Below the pieces are notes generated by a model. That model ran no database searches and was not told the origin of the DNA. It saw nothing but the letters and a program-made list of their open reading frames with translations. A DNA stretch of 22,188 nucleotides from Coptodactyla brooksi. Taxonomy: Eukaryota > Arthropoda > Insecta > Coleoptera > Scarabaeidae. Below, piece by piece: positions 19,892 through 22,188 of the stretch. Each line of letters starts with the position of its first letter. Positions within the stretch are counted from its first letter, which is position 1. The position numbers were made by a program, and so were the translations under genes. The stretch is taken from assembly GCA_033557675.1 (NCBI GenBank), contig JAWQRM010000481.1:1-22188 (forward strand). The letters are read 5' to 3'.

Positions 19892-20026
19892 ATGACGGAA
19901 CTGGTGGTGCAAACTGAACATGGAAAATTACGCGGGAAAATTTGCAAAGATTTTCTTGGCGGAAAATTCTATAGCTTCGAGGGCATTCCCTATGCGAAAC
20001 CACCAGTAGGCGAGCTAAGGTTTAAG
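19892..20026 (+). CDS. First exon of a fifth carboxylesterase (partial, no signal peptide)
   Basis: ATG 19892 (AAAATGA context, A at -3) opens 45 codons: MTELVVQTEHGKLRGKICKD, then FYSFEGIPYAKPPVGELRFK, followed by a GTAATC donor at 20027. The GKLRG, F-x-GIPYA-x-PPVG-x-LRFK pattern is the N-terminus of type-B carboxylesterases. The phase-0 intron after LRFK/R is at the same place as in EstA, EstB and EstC, which supports the exon end. It begins directly at the mature-domain sequence without a signal peptide, so a cytosolic enzyme is likely, as in esterase-B-type detoxification enzymes. It is on the opposite strand to the array, divergent from EstC with about 2.8 kb between starts. No second exon was found in the remaining 2.1 kb, so the catalytic residues are outside the window. 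Confidence 0.85.
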
Positions 20027-22058
20027 GTAATCTTTTAATCCCTTGTGCGAATTGTGCTTAATCATTTCATCGCGTCAATTTAATAGTTTTAAGAATAAAT
20101 GTTTATCGGAGAATGTGAAAAATTCGTTCCAAGTCATTTCGCAAGCAACATGATTTATCAACGACAATTTTAAAATATTCTACATATGCATAGTGATTTG
20201 TACAACATCACGAATTGCCTACATGATCGTAGTATGTATGCACACCTACATGCCATAGTGATAGCAACTGACGTGAATTATTTTCAAGCCATTTGCTAAC
20301 ATTTAACTACCTTTAAATTATTTGTGGTAACTATATGGATCATACTCTTTTAAATGCATTTAACCTTGTTTGATTTAATTATTAACTAATCCAAAAAAAA
20401 ATAATTATTTCTCATTGCATTTCTGAAGTTTTATGATGGAGTATTGGAAAAACATAATTGAAAGTTGTAGAAAACATAATTGAATGCAGTTTACACAAAC
20501 TTGACATTTTTTATTTATTATCTTATTTATCATGTTTTATTCTATATGAAACACCTTGAATTAATTTTAATTGACTAAATCAGCAATTAACTTTTTTCTG
20601 TAATTTCATAAGTATTACCTCATGAGTAAAATATCTTATTTGAAAATATTTCTTTTTATTACTTTTCTGAAAAAAATATTTTCAAATTATGCGAGTTACT
20701 TACAAAAATCAAGTCAAATTAATAAATTCTGTAATTTTCAATAGAACACCCTACACATTTATTGAAATTTTAAGTTTATTGTCTGACATATGTCGACTAT
20801 TAAGAAGATAATAATGTTTTTCTCATAAAAACATTTATTCGCTAACATTTTGGCTTGCAGTATTATAATTTTAATATTGTTGTATTTTTTTATTATAATT
20901 ATATGTATAAATATTGTTATTTGTTGTAATAATTATATTGTTATAATTATCTCTTCTGTTATGTTTATATGCAATTTAGTATTGAAGAAAGAAAGGCATT
21001 TAGTATTATTACTATAAATCAGAGATTTTAGAAATCGGAATGCAAATTAAGAGGATCAACTCAAATTAACGATTGGACAGAATTATGATGAGATTTCTTT
21101 CAACAATGCGGTTAGCTGATCTTCGATTAATTGTCCATAAGTGTTACCATTAATTCTAAATTATGATTATTATAAAAGTGCATAATTCTTTATTTGCAAT
21201 CAGGTGCAAATTACGAAAAGAAATTGTTAAATTAGTTATTGATTAACATCAAAGATTGTTAAGGCAAGGTTTATTATTAAAAATTTTTCAAAAAGTCTCA
21301 AAAGAATCATTTCTGGATGCATATTCACATATGCTTTTTTTGGTAAATTCCCCTTTATGTTTAATATGATACTATAAAAATGTGAACATTGCCGAAATTT
21401 CAATCTATAAAAATTAAAATGAATAAACATTAGAGAATGGAAATATTTTAAAAGTGGCATTTTACAAAAATTCATGACAAACTTTGAAACATCATATTAC
21501 GAATTAAATCTAATTGAAATTTAGATTTTTATATTAAAGTCTAAAAATAGAAATGTTAACTAACATATAAAAAAGCTACATTTTTTGTTATAACGTCATC
21601 ATTATTCCAAATATGACGTTACAGTGTGAAAATACTGCATATGTTTTGTTTTTATACTTTATAAGGTGTTATTTTAAGTGCATGCGTACTTAGGGATTGG
21701 TGTTAATACTTTTGGAAACCGGAGATGCTTGAAAAAGTATTTTTTAGCCTAATTTTCTGTAAAGTGGGCAAAAATGGGAGACTTTTAATCGCCTTGGCTA
21801 ATTTTTCTTTCTCTTGCAATAAGCTTCGCCTGGAATAAATGCCTTATTTGGAAATCTATAAATATCTCCTAAAAACATAAGTACATTTAATCTGCTTCTT
21901 ACTTATCACGCCTTTTCGTTGAAAATATATTACGACAAAAAAAATCAAACAAATATAATAAACAAATAAATTAAACATACAATTATTTCTACTTTTACTT
22001 TTGCTCAATAAAAAATAATGATACCCTTGATTTTTGAAAATTTGCAAGATAACAGGTA
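20027..22058 (+). other. First intron of the plus-strand esterase (incomplete)
   Basis: Very AT-rich, with no second exon (no DP-x-PW, EDCLYLN or HGG block seen in any plus-strand frame). It includes a 9-bp inverted pair TAACGTCAT / ATGACGTTA at 21591-21599 and 21613-21621. The minus-strand open frames 21236-21475 and 21856-22083 have no recognisable domain. Confidence 0.5.
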
Positions 22059-22188
22059 GGTTGAAAAGTTCGTAGGCTGACACATAGATGGCGCTACTAG
22101 TATTAAATCCATATGATTTTTAGTTAGCCCTAGCCTTCAAAATATACGTGTATAAATTTGACAGCTGTCAGACTATTAGTTTGTGAGA
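22059..22188 (+). mobile_element. mariner-like element, 5' end (runs off the window)
   Basis: After a TA at 22057-22058 comes GGTTGAAAAGTTCGTAGGCT, a terminal repeat of the type found in several insect mariners (the GGTTG-x-AAAGT-C/T-CG pattern), followed by about 100 bp of leader with GACAGCTGTC and TTTGTGAGA close to where the transposase would start. No transposase codon is yet visible. Assignment is from recognition of the terminal sequence and the TA target. Confidence 0.55.

Overview
The window looks like nuclear DNA of an insect, probably a holometabolous one and perhaps a beetle, though the sequence does not prove the order. The evidence is split genes with short GT-AG introns (54-66 bp is common), AT-rich intergenic DNA, a tandem array of arthropod-type secreted carboxylesterases, and remnants of piggyBac, pogo, rosa-like and mariner DNA transposons and Penelope-like retroelements. 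No RNA gene, CRISPR array or bacterial feature was seen.

Layout. Positions 1-3320 are a transposon graveyard: a DD41D (rosa-type) fragment, a decayed piggyBac-like transposase on the minus strand interrupted by a decayed pogo-like transposase, and the GIY-YIG end of a Penelope-like element. Positions 4469-5712 hold a two-exon plus-strand gene for a small secreted protein with a CxxC-x10-CxxC module and a tail that is about two thirds methionine. A 73-bp TA-flanked MITE lies at 5942-6014.

Positions 7233-17060 carry four minus-strand type-B carboxylesterase loci. From the downstream (low) to the upstream (high) end they are EstA (7233-9651, six exons, 584 aa, full triad), EstB (10895-12717, four exons, 548 aa, full triad), a decayed copy of EstB (about 13180-14838), and EstC (15056-17060, five exons, 593 aa). 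EstC has glycine where the catalytic serine should be. EstB and the pseudogene are a direct tandem duplication that includes upstream flanking sequence.

Positions 17980-19250 are again transposon debris: an N-terminal piggyBac-like remnant, a second Penelope-like fragment and a foldback repeat. At 19892-20026 a fifth esterase begins on the plus strand. Only its first exon is visible, it has no signal peptide, and its first intron runs out of the window past a mariner-like terminus at about 22059.

The intact genes appear to be a family expanded by tandem duplication and now diverging: secreted (EstB), possibly membrane- or GPI-anchored (EstA, EstC), probably cytosolic (the 19892 gene), catalytically altered (EstC) or dead (pseudogene). 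Such families usually hydrolyse dietary, xenobiotic, pheromone or hormone esters; no specific substrate can be read from this sequence.
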